DNA of 64,000 nt. It comes from an uncultured Lachnospiraceae bacterium. GTDB taxonomy: Bacteria; Bacillota; Clostridia; Lachnospirales; Lachnospiraceae. The notes below the pieces were generated by a model, which worked only from the letters and a program-made list of their open reading frames with translations, was not told where the DNA came from and searched no databases. The DNA lies in assembly GCA_947172645.1 (NCBI GenBank), contig CAMWBY010000002.1, forward strand, positions 124,001-188,000, in the 5' to 3' direction. Both the position numbers and the translations under genes were made by a program. Shown here piece after piece: positions 27,587-37,685 of this stretch (the stretch's first letter is position 1; every line of letters begins with the position of its first letter).

Positions 27587-29308
27587 TTACAGATATGCTT
27601 TCAAATCTTCTGTCAATTTATTCAGTCTTTCTTGTGCGTCTTCCAGACTCGTGCCCTTGACGCCCATATAGAATTTAATCTTCGGCTCTGTGCCGGACGG
27701 ACGTGCGCAGCACCAGGAATCATTCGTCAGCTCGAAATACAGCACGTTAGACTGCGGAAGCCCTGTCGTGCCTTCCTCTCCGGATTCCGGTTTCAGTGTC
27801 TTTCCCGTCGTATAATCCCTAAATTCTTTGACCTTCAAGTCGCCAAACTCCTTGGGAGGATTGCTTCTCAGCTTATTCATAATCTCTTCAATCTGCTGGG
27901 CGCCGTCAATACCCTTCATCGTGATAGAGTACTGGCTCTCCTTGAAATAACCATATTTCTCATACAGCGCAATCATCTGGTCCCATACAGTCTTGCCGTT
28001 CTTCTTGCACCATGCCGCCATCTCGCACAGGCACATAACCGCAACGACGGCGTCCTTATCCCTTGCGTGGGTTCCCGCCAGGCATCCGTAGCTTTCTTCC
28101 AAACCGAAGACATAATTGTTGGAGCCTGTCTGCTCGAAGAGTTTAATCTGTTCGCCGATGAACTTAAATCCTGTCAGTACTTCGATAAATTTCACTTTAT
28201 AATCGTCTGAGATAGCGCGCGCCATATTTGTTGTAACAATAGTAGTAACAAGCGCGGGATTCTCCGGCATCTTACCTGTAGCGGTGCGTTCCCTCAGAAG
28301 GTATTCCGCAATCAGCATACCGGACATATTTCCCGTAAAAGGAACATACTCCCCGGATTTCGTGTCGAGCGCATAGATACCCAGCCTGTCTGCATCGGGG
28401 TCGGTAGCAAGCACGATATCCGCATTCTTTTCTTTCGCCAGTTTGAGGGCAAGGGTAAATGCCTTGGGGTCTTCCGGGTTCGGATAATCCAGTGTGGTGA
28501 AATCCGGGTCGGGCATCTCCTGCTCAGGCACCACATAAACATTCTTGAAGCCAAGCTCTGACAAAATCCGTCTGACAGGCACGTTGCCGGTTCCATTGAA
28601 CGGAGAGTACACAATCTTCATGTCCTCCGCCATCTCCTGAATCACTTCCGGATGGATAATCTGCTTCTTCAGCTCTTCCATATATTTATCGTCAATCTCT
28701 TGACCGATTACCACGTAGAGTCCGGCCTTCTTCGCCTCTTCTTTGTCCATCGTCTTTACCGTATGGTAATCTGTCACATTGTTCACTTCCGTAATAATCT
28801 CTTTATCTTTAGGCGCCGTAACCTGGGCGCCATCTTCCCAGTAGCACTTGTATCCGTTATACTCCGGCGGATTGTGGCTTGCCGTAATCACAATACCTGA
28901 GATACAGCCGAGTTCACGAAGCGCAAAGGATAATTCCGGCGTGGGCCTGAGCGCATCGAACACATATGCCTTAATACCGTTGGCAGCCAGGCACAGCGCA
29001 GCCTCATCCGCAAATTCAGGGGACATTCTCCTGGAATCATATGCAATCGCAACGCCTTTGTCCTCTCCGCCCTGTTTCTTTATGTAATTGGCAAGACCCT
29101 GTGTAGCCTTGCGCACCGTGTAGATGTTCATGCGGTTTGTTCCTGCGCCAATCACGCCTCGCAGGCCGCCCGTTCCAAACGCAAGCTCTTTGTAAAAACG
29201 GTCTTCAATCTCTTTCTCGTCATTTCTGATTGCCAGAAGCTCCTGTTTCGTCGCATCATCGAAATAGGAATCTTCTACCCAAAAGTCAAATTGTTCCTTG
29301 TAACCCAT
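27587..29308 (-). CDS. Phospho-sugar mutase (alpha-phosphoglucomutase, PgcA type)
   Basis: 573 residues, full length. The active-site loop is TASHNPPEYNGYK with the phosphoserine Ser, the Mg loop DPDADRLG, the sugar loop GLEESYGC and the C-terminal phosphate loop RPSGTEPKIKFY. It interconverts glucose-6-phosphate and glucose-1-phosphate, the substrate of RfbA in the operon next door. GGAGG lies 7 bases before the ATG, and it has its own promoter and terminator, so it is a single-gene unit between two glycan gene groups. Confidence 0.93.
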   Translation of the reverse strand: MGYKEQFDFWVEDSYFDDATKQELLAIRNDEKEIEDRFYKELAFGTGGLRGVIGAGTNRMNIYTVRKATQGLANYIKKQGGEDKGVAIAYDSRRMSPEFADEAALCLAANGIKAYVFDALRPTPELSFALRELGCISGIVITASHNPPEYNGYKCYWEDGAQVTAPKDKEIITEVNNVTDYHTVKTMDKEEAKKAGLYVVIGQEIDDKYMEELKKQIIHPEVIQEMAEDMKIVYSPFNGTGNVPVRRILSELGFKNVYVVPEQEMPDPDFTTLDYPNPEDPKAFTLALKLAKEKNADIVLATDPDADRLGIYALDTKSGEYVPFTGNMSGMLIAEYLLRERTATGKMPENPALVTTIVTTNMARAISDDYKVKFIEVLTGFKFIGEQIKLFEQTGSNNYVFGLEESYGCLAGTHARDKDAVVAVMCLCEMAAWCKKNGKTVWDQMIALYEKYGYFKESQYSITMKGIDGAQQIEEIMNKLRSNPPKEFGDLKVKEFRDYTTGKTLKPESGEEGTTGLPQSNVLYFELTNDSWCCARPSGTEPKIKFYMGVKGTSLEDAQERLNKLTEDLKAYL

Positions 29309-29389
29309 TGTCCTACCTCCATATTATATTTTTGCCCATAAAAGCTTATATGCAGAAAGATGCCCGTCGCAGGCACTTCCTGACATTCA

Positions 29390-29419
29390 TTTTACCACAA
29401 TGTGATTCCACTCGTAAAC
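29390..29419 (-). promoter_or_regulatory. Promoter of the phosphoglucomutase gene
   Basis: Minus-strand TTTACG, 18-bp spacer, and TGGTAAAAT with an extended -10 TG. It lies about 80 bp upstream of the start. Confidence 0.6.
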
Positions 29420-29445
29420 ACATTTTGGAAATTCGGCCCGGTACG

Positions 29446-31446
29446 CTAACTTATCACCTGCAATGCGAAGTCGCTTCTGTCCAGAGAGAAATTCGGATTA
29501 TAGTAGGGGTCTCCCTTCTCCAAAACCTCGTTCCATTTTTCCCGGAAAGCAGCGGATTCTCTGTCGTAGCGTTCCGCACTTGCCCCCTGGCTGTCCGAAC
29601 CGCGGGAAACCGACTCGAAATGATATAGCTCTGCAAACGGGGTAAACACATTGACATACCCCGCTTTCCATGCGCGGACGCACAAATCCACGTCGTTCAA
29701 GGACACTGCAAAATCTTCATCCAATCCTCCAAGCTGTGTAAACAGCGACTTTTTCATCATCAGACACGCCCCCGTCACCGCCATCACATTCTGCGCATAG
29801 CACAACCTGCCCATATACCCCAGATTGTTGCTGCTGACACGGTAATGGCTGTGCCCCGCCGTCCTGTGCTGTCCAAGCCCAAGAACGACTCCTGCATGTT
29901 GAATCGTCCTGTCCTCATAATAGAGCTTCGCGCCTACCGCGCCCACATCACGCCTCTGGGCATACATAAGCAGCTCTTCAATCCAGTCAAGCGTAATCAC
30001 CTGCGTATCATTGTTCAGAAGAAGGATATATTCTCCCCGCGCCTCGGATACGCCAAGGTTATTTATCTTGGAATAATTAAAATCGCCATGGTACTGGAAT
30101 ACCCGCACATTGGGCGTTTCCTGGAGGGTTTTATAGTAATCGAAGATTTCATCTGTTTCGCTGTTATTCTCCACCACGATAATCTCATAATTATCATACG
30201 TGCTCTTCTCCTGAATCGAAGTGACGCAGCGCCGTAAATCTTCGATATGATCCTTATTCGGAATAATGATGCTCACCATGGGATTTCCCTGTATCTCATA
30301 TTTAATCTGGAAAATCGTCTCAAAAGCCTTGGTGGAACTAATCTCGAAGTTCTCAAAGCCCTGTTCCCTAAGGTGCGAAGCCACCGCGCCCTTTGCCGCC
30401 TCGATGGCGTAGCTCTTGGCGTTGATATCGGCCGCCACGCTGCCCGCATGGGAACGCCAGTAATAGAGAAGCTTCGGCACATGCACCACACATTTCGCCC
30501 TGGCTGTGAGCCGCAGAATCATGTCATGGTCCTGGCTACCGTCAAACTGCGGACGGAATAGCTGCATCCCCGTCAGGAGATTTTTATCAAAAGCGCTGAA
30601 ATGGCAGATATAATTATTTGCCCGCAGGTTATCCGGCGCAAAATCCGGCTTAAAATGCAGGGTAATCATATCGTCAATCGTCTTGTTGCCTTTAAAAGTC
30701 GCCTCGTCGCAGTAAATGTAGTCCGCCCCTTTGTCGCAGATAACTTTCATATACTCATATAATACGCTCGGATGAAGCACATCGTCGTGGTCAAAAAGCG
30801 CAATGTAATCGCCAGAAGCCATCCCGAGACAGGCGTTGGTATTCCCGGAAATCCCTTCATTCTTCGGCAGTTTCCGGTAAATAATCCTGGAATCCGCAGC
30901 GGCGTATTCTCTGCAAATCTGTTCCACCTCGCCGTGCTCCCCGTCGGAACCGTCCGCAAGACACAATTCCCACTTGCCGTAAGTCTGCGCCCGGACAGAA
31001 TCAACCGCCTGGCGCAGGAATTTGACAGGCGTATTATAGAGCGGCATAAGGATACTGAATTTAATATTTCTCTCAAACTTCTCCTCGCTCTGCCGTTTTG
31101 CCTCCTGCGCGTCCGGGAAGCTGGCCGTGCCATGCCGTATTCTTGCCTTGCGCTCGATGCTCTTGGCATTCAGCTTGCGCAGGACGCCTTTCAGGCTGCC
31201 GTAATACCCCAGACGCTCCTTCGTGCGCCGCATCCAATGCACAAGAGAACGCAAGGGCTTGGATAACCGCCAGAAAACGCTGCCCTTTATACGGGCAAGT
31301 TTCCCTTCCAGGTCTGCGTTCTTTTGCTGCGCATTATTCAATTTGTCCGCCAACACACTGCCTTTTTTGCACTCACGCTCATACGCGGCTTTGTAAAAAG
31401 ACAACGCCTCTTCCTCTGACATTTGGTTTTGTTGCTTCTGTTCCAT
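29446..31446 (-). CDS. Two-domain family 2 glycosyltransferase
   Basis: 666 residues. An N-terminal coiled-coil segment (~10-60) and a basic linker precede two GT2 domains. The first (~127-350) has FSILMPLYNTP and LFDHDDVL; the second (~385-640) has VSIIIPNKDH, LLNNDTQVI and SLNDVDLCVRAWKAGY. Both metal motifs are intact, so it may add two sugars or make an alternating disaccharide repeat, as in other bifunctional polymerising GT2 proteins. GGGGAAGG precedes the ATG. It is the last gene of the rfb operon. Confidence 0.88.
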   Translation of the reverse strand: MEQKQQNQMSEEEALSFYKAAYERECKKGSVLADKLNNAQQKNADLEGKLARIKGSVFWRLSKPLRSLVHWMRRTKERLGYYGSLKGVLRKLNAKSIERKARIRHGTASFPDAQEAKRQSEEKFERNIKFSILMPLYNTPVKFLRQAVDSVRAQTYGKWELCLADGSDGEHGEVEQICREYAAADSRIIYRKLPKNEGISGNTNACLGMASGDYIALFDHDDVLHPSVLYEYMKVICDKGADYIYCDEATFKGNKTIDDMITLHFKPDFAPDNLRANNYICHFSAFDKNLLTGMQLFRPQFDGSQDHDMILRLTARAKCVVHVPKLLYYWRSHAGSVAADINAKSYAIEAAKGAVASHLREQGFENFEISSTKAFETIFQIKYEIQGNPMVSIIIPNKDHIEDLRRCVTSIQEKSTYDNYEIIVVENNSETDEIFDYYKTLQETPNVRVFQYHGDFNYSKINNLGVSEARGEYILLLNNDTQVITLDWIEELLMYAQRRDVGAVGAKLYYEDRTIQHAGVVLGLGQHRTAGHSHYRVSSNNLGYMGRLCYAQNVMAVTGACLMMKKSLFTQLGGLDEDFAVSLNDVDLCVRAWKAGYVNVFTPFAELYHFESVSRGSDSQGASAERYDRESAAFREKWNEVLEKGDPYYNPNFSLDRSDFALQVIS

Positions 31447-31509
31447 GGATTATCCTTCCCCGCCAACCGTCTATATGAAAAATCAGTGACTTTCCTCTAT
31501 TTGCCCTAT

Positions 31510-33870
31510 TCATATCTCACAGGTTTTATCGCTCCATGCAAGTTCCTTAGCGCCGCTTGCCTGATTGACACATAACATCCCTATCTGGTAAGTCCCGGAC
31601 ACTAAGTCCTCCCGCAGGACGCGCAGCACAAAGCCCGCGAGGCAGATGTTGCGTTCCATAGGTAAAATCTCCTCCACGTCCCTGCGATACCAGTTCTCAG
31701 GCACTGCCGTATAATCATCACCGTCTATCCGTCTTAATAACAGGTGTTTCTCATAAACGGCGTTGTCGGCGCCAGGCACGTAACACCAACCCATAATCCA
31801 AAGAATATCCGGTTCCCCGGCATGAACCTTATGCTGTATCTGCGCCCTGTCGACGGTAAGCTGCAGCCTACCTATATTGGCTTTCCTGCACAATTCCCCC
31901 GAAACCGGTTCCGCCGCGACAGTATGCAGGCGCTGCTCATAGGGGAATTTATAATTGCACACATAATCCGAGGCATTGTCAATCAACGCCTTGTTATAAA
32001 AAGGATCGTACCCTTTCATCTGGGGGTGTCTCGTATAAAGATTCTCCTTCTCTTCCAAAAGCCTGCCCCATTTTCCATCATCCTGCTCGTCCAATCCTCT
32101 GCTCAAAGACTCATGATGGAACAACACCGCATCGTTGCGCTGTACATTGTAATATCCTGCCTCGGACAGCTTAAAGCATAAGTCCACGTCATTGTAAGAA
32201 ACCGCCATCGTTTCATCCATGCCGCCCACTTGCTCATACTTACTGCGGCTGACCATCAGGCAAGCCGCCGTCACGCCGGCCATATCGTAAGCCACTCTGT
32301 TGCGTCCATAGTAATAATCTTTGTCGTCGGGAAAAGTAACTAACTTGTGGGACGGCCCAATCTCCATATTGGTGATGCCTACATGCTGTATTCTCTGCGT
32401 GTCCGCATACCATAGTTTCGCGCCCACCGCGCCTACATGCTGCTGCAACGCCTGCCCTGCCATACGTCTGAGCCAACTTTGCTCTATAATTTCCACGTCG
32501 TCATTGAGGAATAAAAGCAGGTCGCCCCTGGCTTTCGCCGCTCCCATATTGCACATCCTGGAAAAATTAAAGTCCATCTTCTCATACAGATACGTGAAGC
32601 CGTATTCCCGCCGTAATTCTTCCATCTTGGCACGGTTTTCCTCATTGCTTCCGTTATCCACCACAATCCACTCATAATACCGGTACTCCGTCTTCCTACG
32701 GAAGGATTCCAGACACCTTCTGAGCACGTCCGGATGGTCTTTCGAAGGAATCACCACGGAAACCTCATGATGCGGCGCCACATGGCGGTCTGCGCTGCGC
32801 GCGCGGGCGCACCGCTCCGCGCCGGATATGGATGTGTCGTAAACGATATGGTAAAGCCCCGGCTCCTGCCCGCCCGTAAGGCTTCCTTTCAGCCCACGCC
32901 TCCTAAGCGCCGCCTCCCGCACCGCGCAATACTCTTCCCCCGCCCCGGCGGTATACTGTCCGTTTTCCAGTTCTTCCCCCAGACGCCTCTTGGCCAACCG
33001 GAACCTTTCTTCCGGTTCTCTGCATTCTTCAAGCTCTTTTGCAACTTTCCCTGAAGGTTCATAAGCCCGATGATAGAGCACGCCGTCAATATGGCATATT
33101 CCCTCTTGCAGCGATACGCCTTCCAAACGGCAGCGTCTGAAAGCTTCCTCTTCCATACACAGACACAAATCATAAAACCTGACCGCCTGGCTCGTCTGTC
33201 TTGTGCGGCTCTCCATTTTTTGCCCGGAAAGCACCACAGACAGTAAATCCGCTTTCACCGCCACCAGATGTCCCCAATAATGGAAGGAGAGCATCGTGTC
33301 CGGGGAATACCCAGGCTTGAACCATGGATGCATACGGCCAGATAAATCTTCCCAATAAAAATCTTCGTCCGCATATGCTATTTTGCAATATTTATTTGTA
33401 TTAAAACATGATTTAACTTCAGAAAACGTATTTTTATCTAGGATACCTCTGCCATATGCGAGAAGGATGATATCGGAATCAGGCACACGCAAGGATTGCC
33501 ATCCGTTTACTGAAAAACAGTCGTTTTCATAACTATCGTTATTTTGTTTCCCTATCCATTCTTGATAAGGATTTTGCTGTCTCCTGACTTCCTCCATATA
33601 GTACAGCAAGTACGGGTCCGCTTCCGGGCTTCCATCCTGATACCGGCTGTGCCGGGCAACATTCTTCGCACCATGGTACAGCTTACGGAAAGGAGCCGTC
33701 AGTTTCCAGAATGTATTGGCATAGATACGGTTCAGATTGTCGTTCAAGTCTGCCTGCCGCCTCTCGGCGTCCGCAATCTTGCCCGCCAGCACAATATTCT
33801 TTTTGCGTTCTCTCTCATATGCGGCCGCATAATACGCCGCCCAGCCATACCGGTTCCCTTGTTCATTCAT
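31510..33870 (-). CDS. Large family 2 glycosyltransferase with degenerate first domain
   Basis: 786 residues. An N-terminal coiled coil (AYERERKKNIVLAGKI-like, ~10-50) matches that of the neighbouring GT2. The first GT-like region (~100-290) lacks a clear opening motif and has YADEDFYWED in the metal position. The second domain (~370-600) is complete: VSVVIPSKDHP, LFLNDDVEI and SYNDVDLCFKLSEAGY. A C-terminal ~130-residue beta-rich domain follows. It starts 3 bp after the stop of the methyltransferase-kinase gene, so the two are translationally coupled. Confidence 0.85.
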   Translation of the reverse strand: MNEQGNRYGWAAYYAAAYERERKKNIVLAGKIADAERRQADLNDNLNRIYANTFWKLTAPFRKLYHGAKNVARHSRYQDGSPEADPYLLYYMEEVRRQQNPYQEWIGKQNNDSYENDCFSVNGWQSLRVPDSDIILLAYGRGILDKNTFSEVKSCFNTNKYCKIAYADEDFYWEDLSGRMHPWFKPGYSPDTMLSFHYWGHLVAVKADLLSVVLSGQKMESRTRQTSQAVRFYDLCLCMEEEAFRRCRLEGVSLQEGICHIDGVLYHRAYEPSGKVAKELEECREPEERFRLAKRRLGEELENGQYTAGAGEEYCAVREAALRRRGLKGSLTGGQEPGLYHIVYDTSISGAERCARARSADRHVAPHHEVSVVIPSKDHPDVLRRCLESFRRKTEYRYYEWIVVDNGSNEENRAKMEELRREYGFTYLYEKMDFNFSRMCNMGAAKARGDLLLFLNDDVEIIEQSWLRRMAGQALQQHVGAVGAKLWYADTQRIQHVGITNMEIGPSHKLVTFPDDKDYYYGRNRVAYDMAGVTAACLMVSRSKYEQVGGMDETMAVSYNDVDLCFKLSEAGYYNVQRNDAVLFHHESLSRGLDEQDDGKWGRLLEEKENLYTRHPQMKGYDPFYNKALIDNASDYVCNYKFPYEQRLHTVAAEPVSGELCRKANIGRLQLTVDRAQIQHKVHAGEPDILWIMGWCYVPGADNAVYEKHLLLRRIDGDDYTAVPENWYRRDVEEILPMERNICLAGFVLRVLREDLVSGTYQIGMLCVNQASGAKELAWSDKTCEI

Positions 33871-33873
33871 CTG

Positions 33874-36009
33874 TCAAAACAGCCCTCTCTTCTGCATGTG
33901 TTTCACCGTATCCTCCGGCAGCTTCGTCACTTCCATCGCCATCTGCAATACATTGTTTTCCTCACCGGAAAGCCCTGATAACGATATGGTAATATTCGGG
34001 TCCTTCGTAGGAAAAACATAAGTGTTCTCCCCGGCTTTCCATCCATTGACCTGAATCTGCTTTCCTTTCCACGGAATCAAAACGCCATTCCATCTAATAT
34101 CACGGATATAAACCAGGCAATAATCGCTGCACGGGTCAATACGGAGCGCGCTCCTGCCGCCGGGAACCGCCACTGTAAGCTCTGTCATTCCCTCCGGAGT
34201 CACATGAATCTGTTCCTCCGCCGCTTCGTCCAGAAAGAATGACTGTTCCTCATTGAATCCTCTGCCCGTATCCTCATAAATCTGTATATAATCTTTATGC
34301 CTGGCAAGTTCCTGTCCCTGACAGAACGCTTCCACAGTATACACCGGACACCCGATGGCGTCCCGTATCTCCGCCATGGACATATTCTTCCCTGTCACAT
34401 ATTTTTGAAATTTCATTTCCTGCCTGCGATATTGTTCCGCATCAGATTGTCCGATTTTCAGTTTATCAATAATTAAATCAAGATTTAAACTATTCCTTTT
34501 TTCATTTTCCAGCAGATAACAGTACACCGCCCGGAAAGCAATCTGCTTCGCCTCTACAGCCTTCCCAAAGCTCCACTCAAAATCAATAACATTCCATGTG
34601 TTATCGATATCGTCCGGCACCACAACGTTTGCAAATATCAGATCATAATCGGAAATCTCCGCCCCCTCCCCATAGGAAATACGGCGCAGATATTCGTCGA
34701 ATAAACGGTGGAACCCCTCCACGTCATTGCGCTCCAGGCAGCCGTCCATCAGCTCCTCCAGCCGGATGCCTTCCACATATTCCAATTGCAGATACGGCTG
34801 CTTCTCTCCCTCGTTTCCGTTATTGTCTTTATCCTGTCCCTGCACGGCATTTTCCTGGACGTCATACACCAACTTACAGCGGTTGACGGACAGCCCGCTG
34901 CCTTCGTAACGTTCTGTCAGCCTCTCATACGCCCTCGCAGTATTCTCGATATGCCTCCATGCCTCTTTCGATAACGGATGTTTTTCTATGATTTTTCCGG
35001 TTGCACTCTCTTTCAGCACCGTCTTGATACAAAATTCCGGTTTCCTGTCATTAGAATATTTCACATATTTTTCTTCCAGTTCCGGGCCAAGGAGCATCAT
35101 ATACGAATTGGAAAATAATGGGAACTGCCGCTCCCGGATAATTGTATCAAACACTTTCTTTTCATCAAACAACTGCAATCTGTCCCTGTCAAAATTCCTG
35201 AGATTAGAGGACAATTCCCCTACCTGGGGAAGTCTGTCGTCGGAATACAGAGTCGTCATAAACTTATAGTCCGGATAAGGATAATACATATGGGCATGTT
35301 CAAAACCGCATTTTTCTGCAATGCCACGCAGTCCGTCAGCCGTAAAAGTCCGCACGACGCCGCCTTCCGGATAGTTTTCCAAGCTGCTGAAATATGTTCC
35401 CAGGTGGTCTTCCCTGCACCCTGCCCAATATTTCAGCCCAAATTTGTTCTCGATGGCAATCGCGATATGCCCCTGGGGGTTCATATGCTTCCTGACAATA
35501 TTCAGAAAGTCCACGTACGGCGTCTCAGACTGGATATAAGCCTGCGCATACTCAAAAGCGCCAATCAGGCAGATATAATCATAGTCACAGGGAAGGTCCG
35601 GCTCAACATCCTGGAAATTCCCCACATGTATCGTGACGTTCTTTGCATCCATGTGCCTGTAAGCGTTAATCCGACTACGTTTCCTGGACAGTTCAATACA
35701 AGTCACTTCCCCCGCTTTCCTTGACAGGACACCGGTAATCGCCCCGCAGCCTGAACCGACCTCAAGCACCTTCATATCCTTCGTAATCGGAAGCCACTCC
35801 ACGATATTCTCCCGCCCGGAAGAAAGGTGATACAGCACCGGCCAGTTCTTCCTCTCCTCAATTATCCGCGGATACTCTACCGCCGCATAATCCCGCGTAA
35901 TTTGAAGCAGTTCATCTTCTATATCACCGTCACAGTAATAGTCTTCACCCGGATAGTGGGTTAAGTCCAGTTTTATTTTTCCAATTTCTTCGATGTTGTT
36001 CTCCGGCAT
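33874..36009 (-). CDS. Methyltransferase-kinase fusion, WbdD-like glycan-capping candidate
   Basis: 711 residues. The N-terminal class I SAM methyltransferase (~60-260) has motif I VLEVGSGCGAITG at 81-93 and an acidic ribose-binding CIELSRK. A kinase-like region follows (~325-500): CIKTVLKES, a hinge YLQLEYVEG, a catalytic-loop-like DYDLIFANVV (454-463) and IDFEWSFG (475-482), as in aminoglycoside-phosphotransferase-like folds. Residues ~560-711 are beta-rich. In E. coli O8/O9a, WbdD joins kinase and methyltransferase activities to cap the O-antigen and stop growth, and the Wzt C-domain reads that cap. Here the gene lies directly before the GT2 genes and after an ATPase with a Wzt-like C-domain. 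The domain assignment is by motif only; the capping role is inference. Confidence 0.7.
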   Translation of the reverse strand: MPENNIEEIGKIKLDLTHYPGEDYYCDGDIEDELLQITRDYAAVEYPRIIEERKNWPVLYHLSSGRENIVEWLPITKDMKVLEVGSGCGAITGVLSRKAGEVTCIELSRKRSRINAYRHMDAKNVTIHVGNFQDVEPDLPCDYDYICLIGAFEYAQAYIQSETPYVDFLNIVRKHMNPQGHIAIAIENKFGLKYWAGCREDHLGTYFSSLENYPEGGVVRTFTADGLRGIAEKCGFEHAHMYYPYPDYKFMTTLYSDDRLPQVGELSSNLRNFDRDRLQLFDEKKVFDTIIRERQFPLFSNSYMMLLGPELEEKYVKYSNDRKPEFCIKTVLKESATGKIIEKHPLSKEAWRHIENTARAYERLTERYEGSGLSVNRCKLVYDVQENAVQGQDKDNNGNEGEKQPYLQLEYVEGIRLEELMDGCLERNDVEGFHRLFDEYLRRISYGEGAEISDYDLIFANVVVPDDIDNTWNVIDFEWSFGKAVEAKQIAFRAVYCYLLENEKRNSLNLDLIIDKLKIGQSDAEQYRRQEMKFQKYVTGKNMSMAEIRDAIGCPVYTVEAFCQGQELARHKDYIQIYEDTGRGFNEEQSFFLDEAAEEQIHVTPEGMTELTVAVPGGRSALRIDPCSDYCLVYIRDIRWNGVLIPWKGKQIQVNGWKAGENTYVFPTKDPNITISLSGLSGEENNVLQMAMEVTKLPEDTVKHMQKRGLF

Positions 36010-36071
36010 TTTCTTCCTGCCTTCCCTTGTGATATGTTGGCATTTCTTTATACATGTGTTATTTTTATATA

Positions 36072-37421
36072 TTATTCAACCTTACATACTTTTATAGACG
36101 AGTTCATATCATAGAACCCTACCGTATCTTTATCTGAAATCACCGTCAGGTTCAGCACGTCGTACAGTCTGTGGTACACCGTAAAATCATCATTCTCATA
36201 TCCGGTAACGCCTAATGACAACAGATAATCGCCCCCCTGCAGATTCATCTCCTGGGTAAAAGTCACTTCCCTCACTTCCCCTGCTTCCACAGGGTCTAAA
36301 AACGCCTTTTCAAACATGGTGTTGGTTCCTGTAATCTCAGTCCCTCGCACATTTTTAATTGTAAAAGCAAAGATAGGCGCATGGAGGCTCTCCGACATCT
36401 TCACTCTCATACAGATTGTAAAGCGGCTTCCTTTCAGGATTGCGGAGGTTCTTGTCCCCTTCTCGTCCGTAATATAGTATTCCGTAATGAGCGCTTTCTT
36501 AGACCCATACTCCAAAAGTTCCGGATTCTCCGCAATGCCGCCGGAAGACTGTTCCTGCAACGTAGTTTCCTTTGACGCCCCGGCTGTCTGCCGTGTATCC
36601 GCCGTTTTGCGCCCCGACGCTGCCCGGCGTACATCCTCATCATCCAAAAGGCTGCCATGCCCGGACTCCAAATCAGGAACCGTATACTGCCCGACAAGTA
36701 CTTGCTTATAAATATCAATCATTTGTTTCGGCGCGCCTTCGCCCAGTTTCGTTCCCTGGTTTAAAAGCACCACCCTGTCGCAGTATTTGCTGATACTGCT
36801 CAGGTCATGGCTGACAAACACGATGGTCTTTCCCATCTCTTTAAACTCTTCAAATTTATGGTAACATTTCGCCTGAAAAAAAACGTCGCCCACGGAAAGC
36901 GCCTCGTCCACAATCAGAATCTCCGGGTCGATATTGATTGCCACCGCGAAAGCAAGACGCACAAACATACCGCTGGAATATGTCTTTACAGGCTGATATA
37001 CATATTCGCCGATATCTGCAAATTCGAGAATGGAATCCATCTTCTCATCAATTTCTTTCTCGCTGAATCCAATCATTGTCCCATTTAAATAGATATTCTC
37101 GATTCCGTTATATTCCATATTAAAGCCTGCCCCTAACTCAAGCAGCGCAGAAATACGGCCATTCACCATCACATCGCCGCGGGTAGGCGTCAATACGCCC
37201 GTAATAATCTTCAAAATGGTGGATTTGCCGGAACCGTTGGTGCCGATAATGCCCACGCACTCGCCCTGCCTGATGGTCATATTGACCCCTTTCAGGGCAT
37301 GGTGCTCCCTGTGGTGTTTCCCGCGCCCAAAGCCCATGGCTTCCTTGATGCGGTCGGAAGGCTTATCGTACAGCTTATATATTTTCTCTACATCCGTGAC
37401 TTGAATCGTAATATTATCCAT
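36072..37421 (-). CDS. Glycan ABC exporter ATPase with Wzt-like C-terminal domain
   Basis: 449 residues, longer than TagH-type ATPases. The ATPase (~1-245) has Walker A GTNGSGKST, signature YSSGMFVRLAFA, Walker B ILIVDEALSVGD and switch His in FVSHD. After a low-complexity linker (~255-310) a C-terminal beta-sandwich (~315-449) resembles the carbohydrate-binding domain of Wzt in O8/O9a strains. In those strains it recognises the chain-end modification before export. AGGAAAAC precedes the ATG. It is in the same operon as its permease, but 327 bp of repeat DNA separate the two genes. Confidence 0.9.
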   Translation of the reverse strand: MDNITIQVTDVEKIYKLYDKPSDRIKEAMGFGRGKHHREHHALKGVNMTIRQGECVGIIGTNGSGKSTILKIITGVLTPTRGDVMVNGRISALLELGAGFNMEYNGIENIYLNGTMIGFSEKEIDEKMDSILEFADIGEYVYQPVKTYSSGMFVRLAFAVAINIDPEILIVDEALSVGDVFFQAKCYHKFEEFKEMGKTIVFVSHDLSSISKYCDRVVLLNQGTKLGEGAPKQMIDIYKQVLVGQYTVPDLESGHGSLLDDEDVRRAASGRKTADTRQTAGASKETTLQEQSSGGIAENPELLEYGSKKALITEYYITDEKGTRTSAILKGSRFTICMRVKMSESLHAPIFAFTIKNVRGTEITGTNTMFEKAFLDPVEAGEVREVTFTQEMNLQGGDYLLSLGVTGYENDDFTVYHRLYDVLNLTVISDKDTVGFYDMNSSIKVCKVE

Positions 37422-37463
37422 TTTGTTTTCCTATCTGCTCTCGTGCCAGCACATCGCTTACTC

Positions 37464-37685
37464 GCTTCCCTCTACTTCGCAGCGCAGCTCGAATTCGCTT
37501 CGCTTCTTCTCGCTCGCGGGCTTCGCGTCTCTCTCCCGCTTCCCTCTACTTCGCAGTGCAGCTCGAATTCGCTTTGCTTCTTCTCGCTCGCGGGCTTCGC
37601 GTCTCTCTCCCGCTTCCCTCTATCCCGCAGCGCAGCTCGAATTCGCTTCGCTTCTTCTCGCTCGCGGGCTGTCGCCCTATCGAAA
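37464..37685. repeat. 74-bp direct repeat, three tandem copies
   Basis: Units beginning GCTTCCCTCTA start at 37464, 37538 and 37612, exactly 74 bp apart and nearly identical; the third changes near its end into the hairpin element. They are C/T-rich on this strand and contain TCGAATTCGCTT and CTCGCGGGCT. Open frames on both strands through the repeats are artefacts of the repeat. They fill most of the 327-bp spacer between exporter permease and ATPase. Confidence 0.9.
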
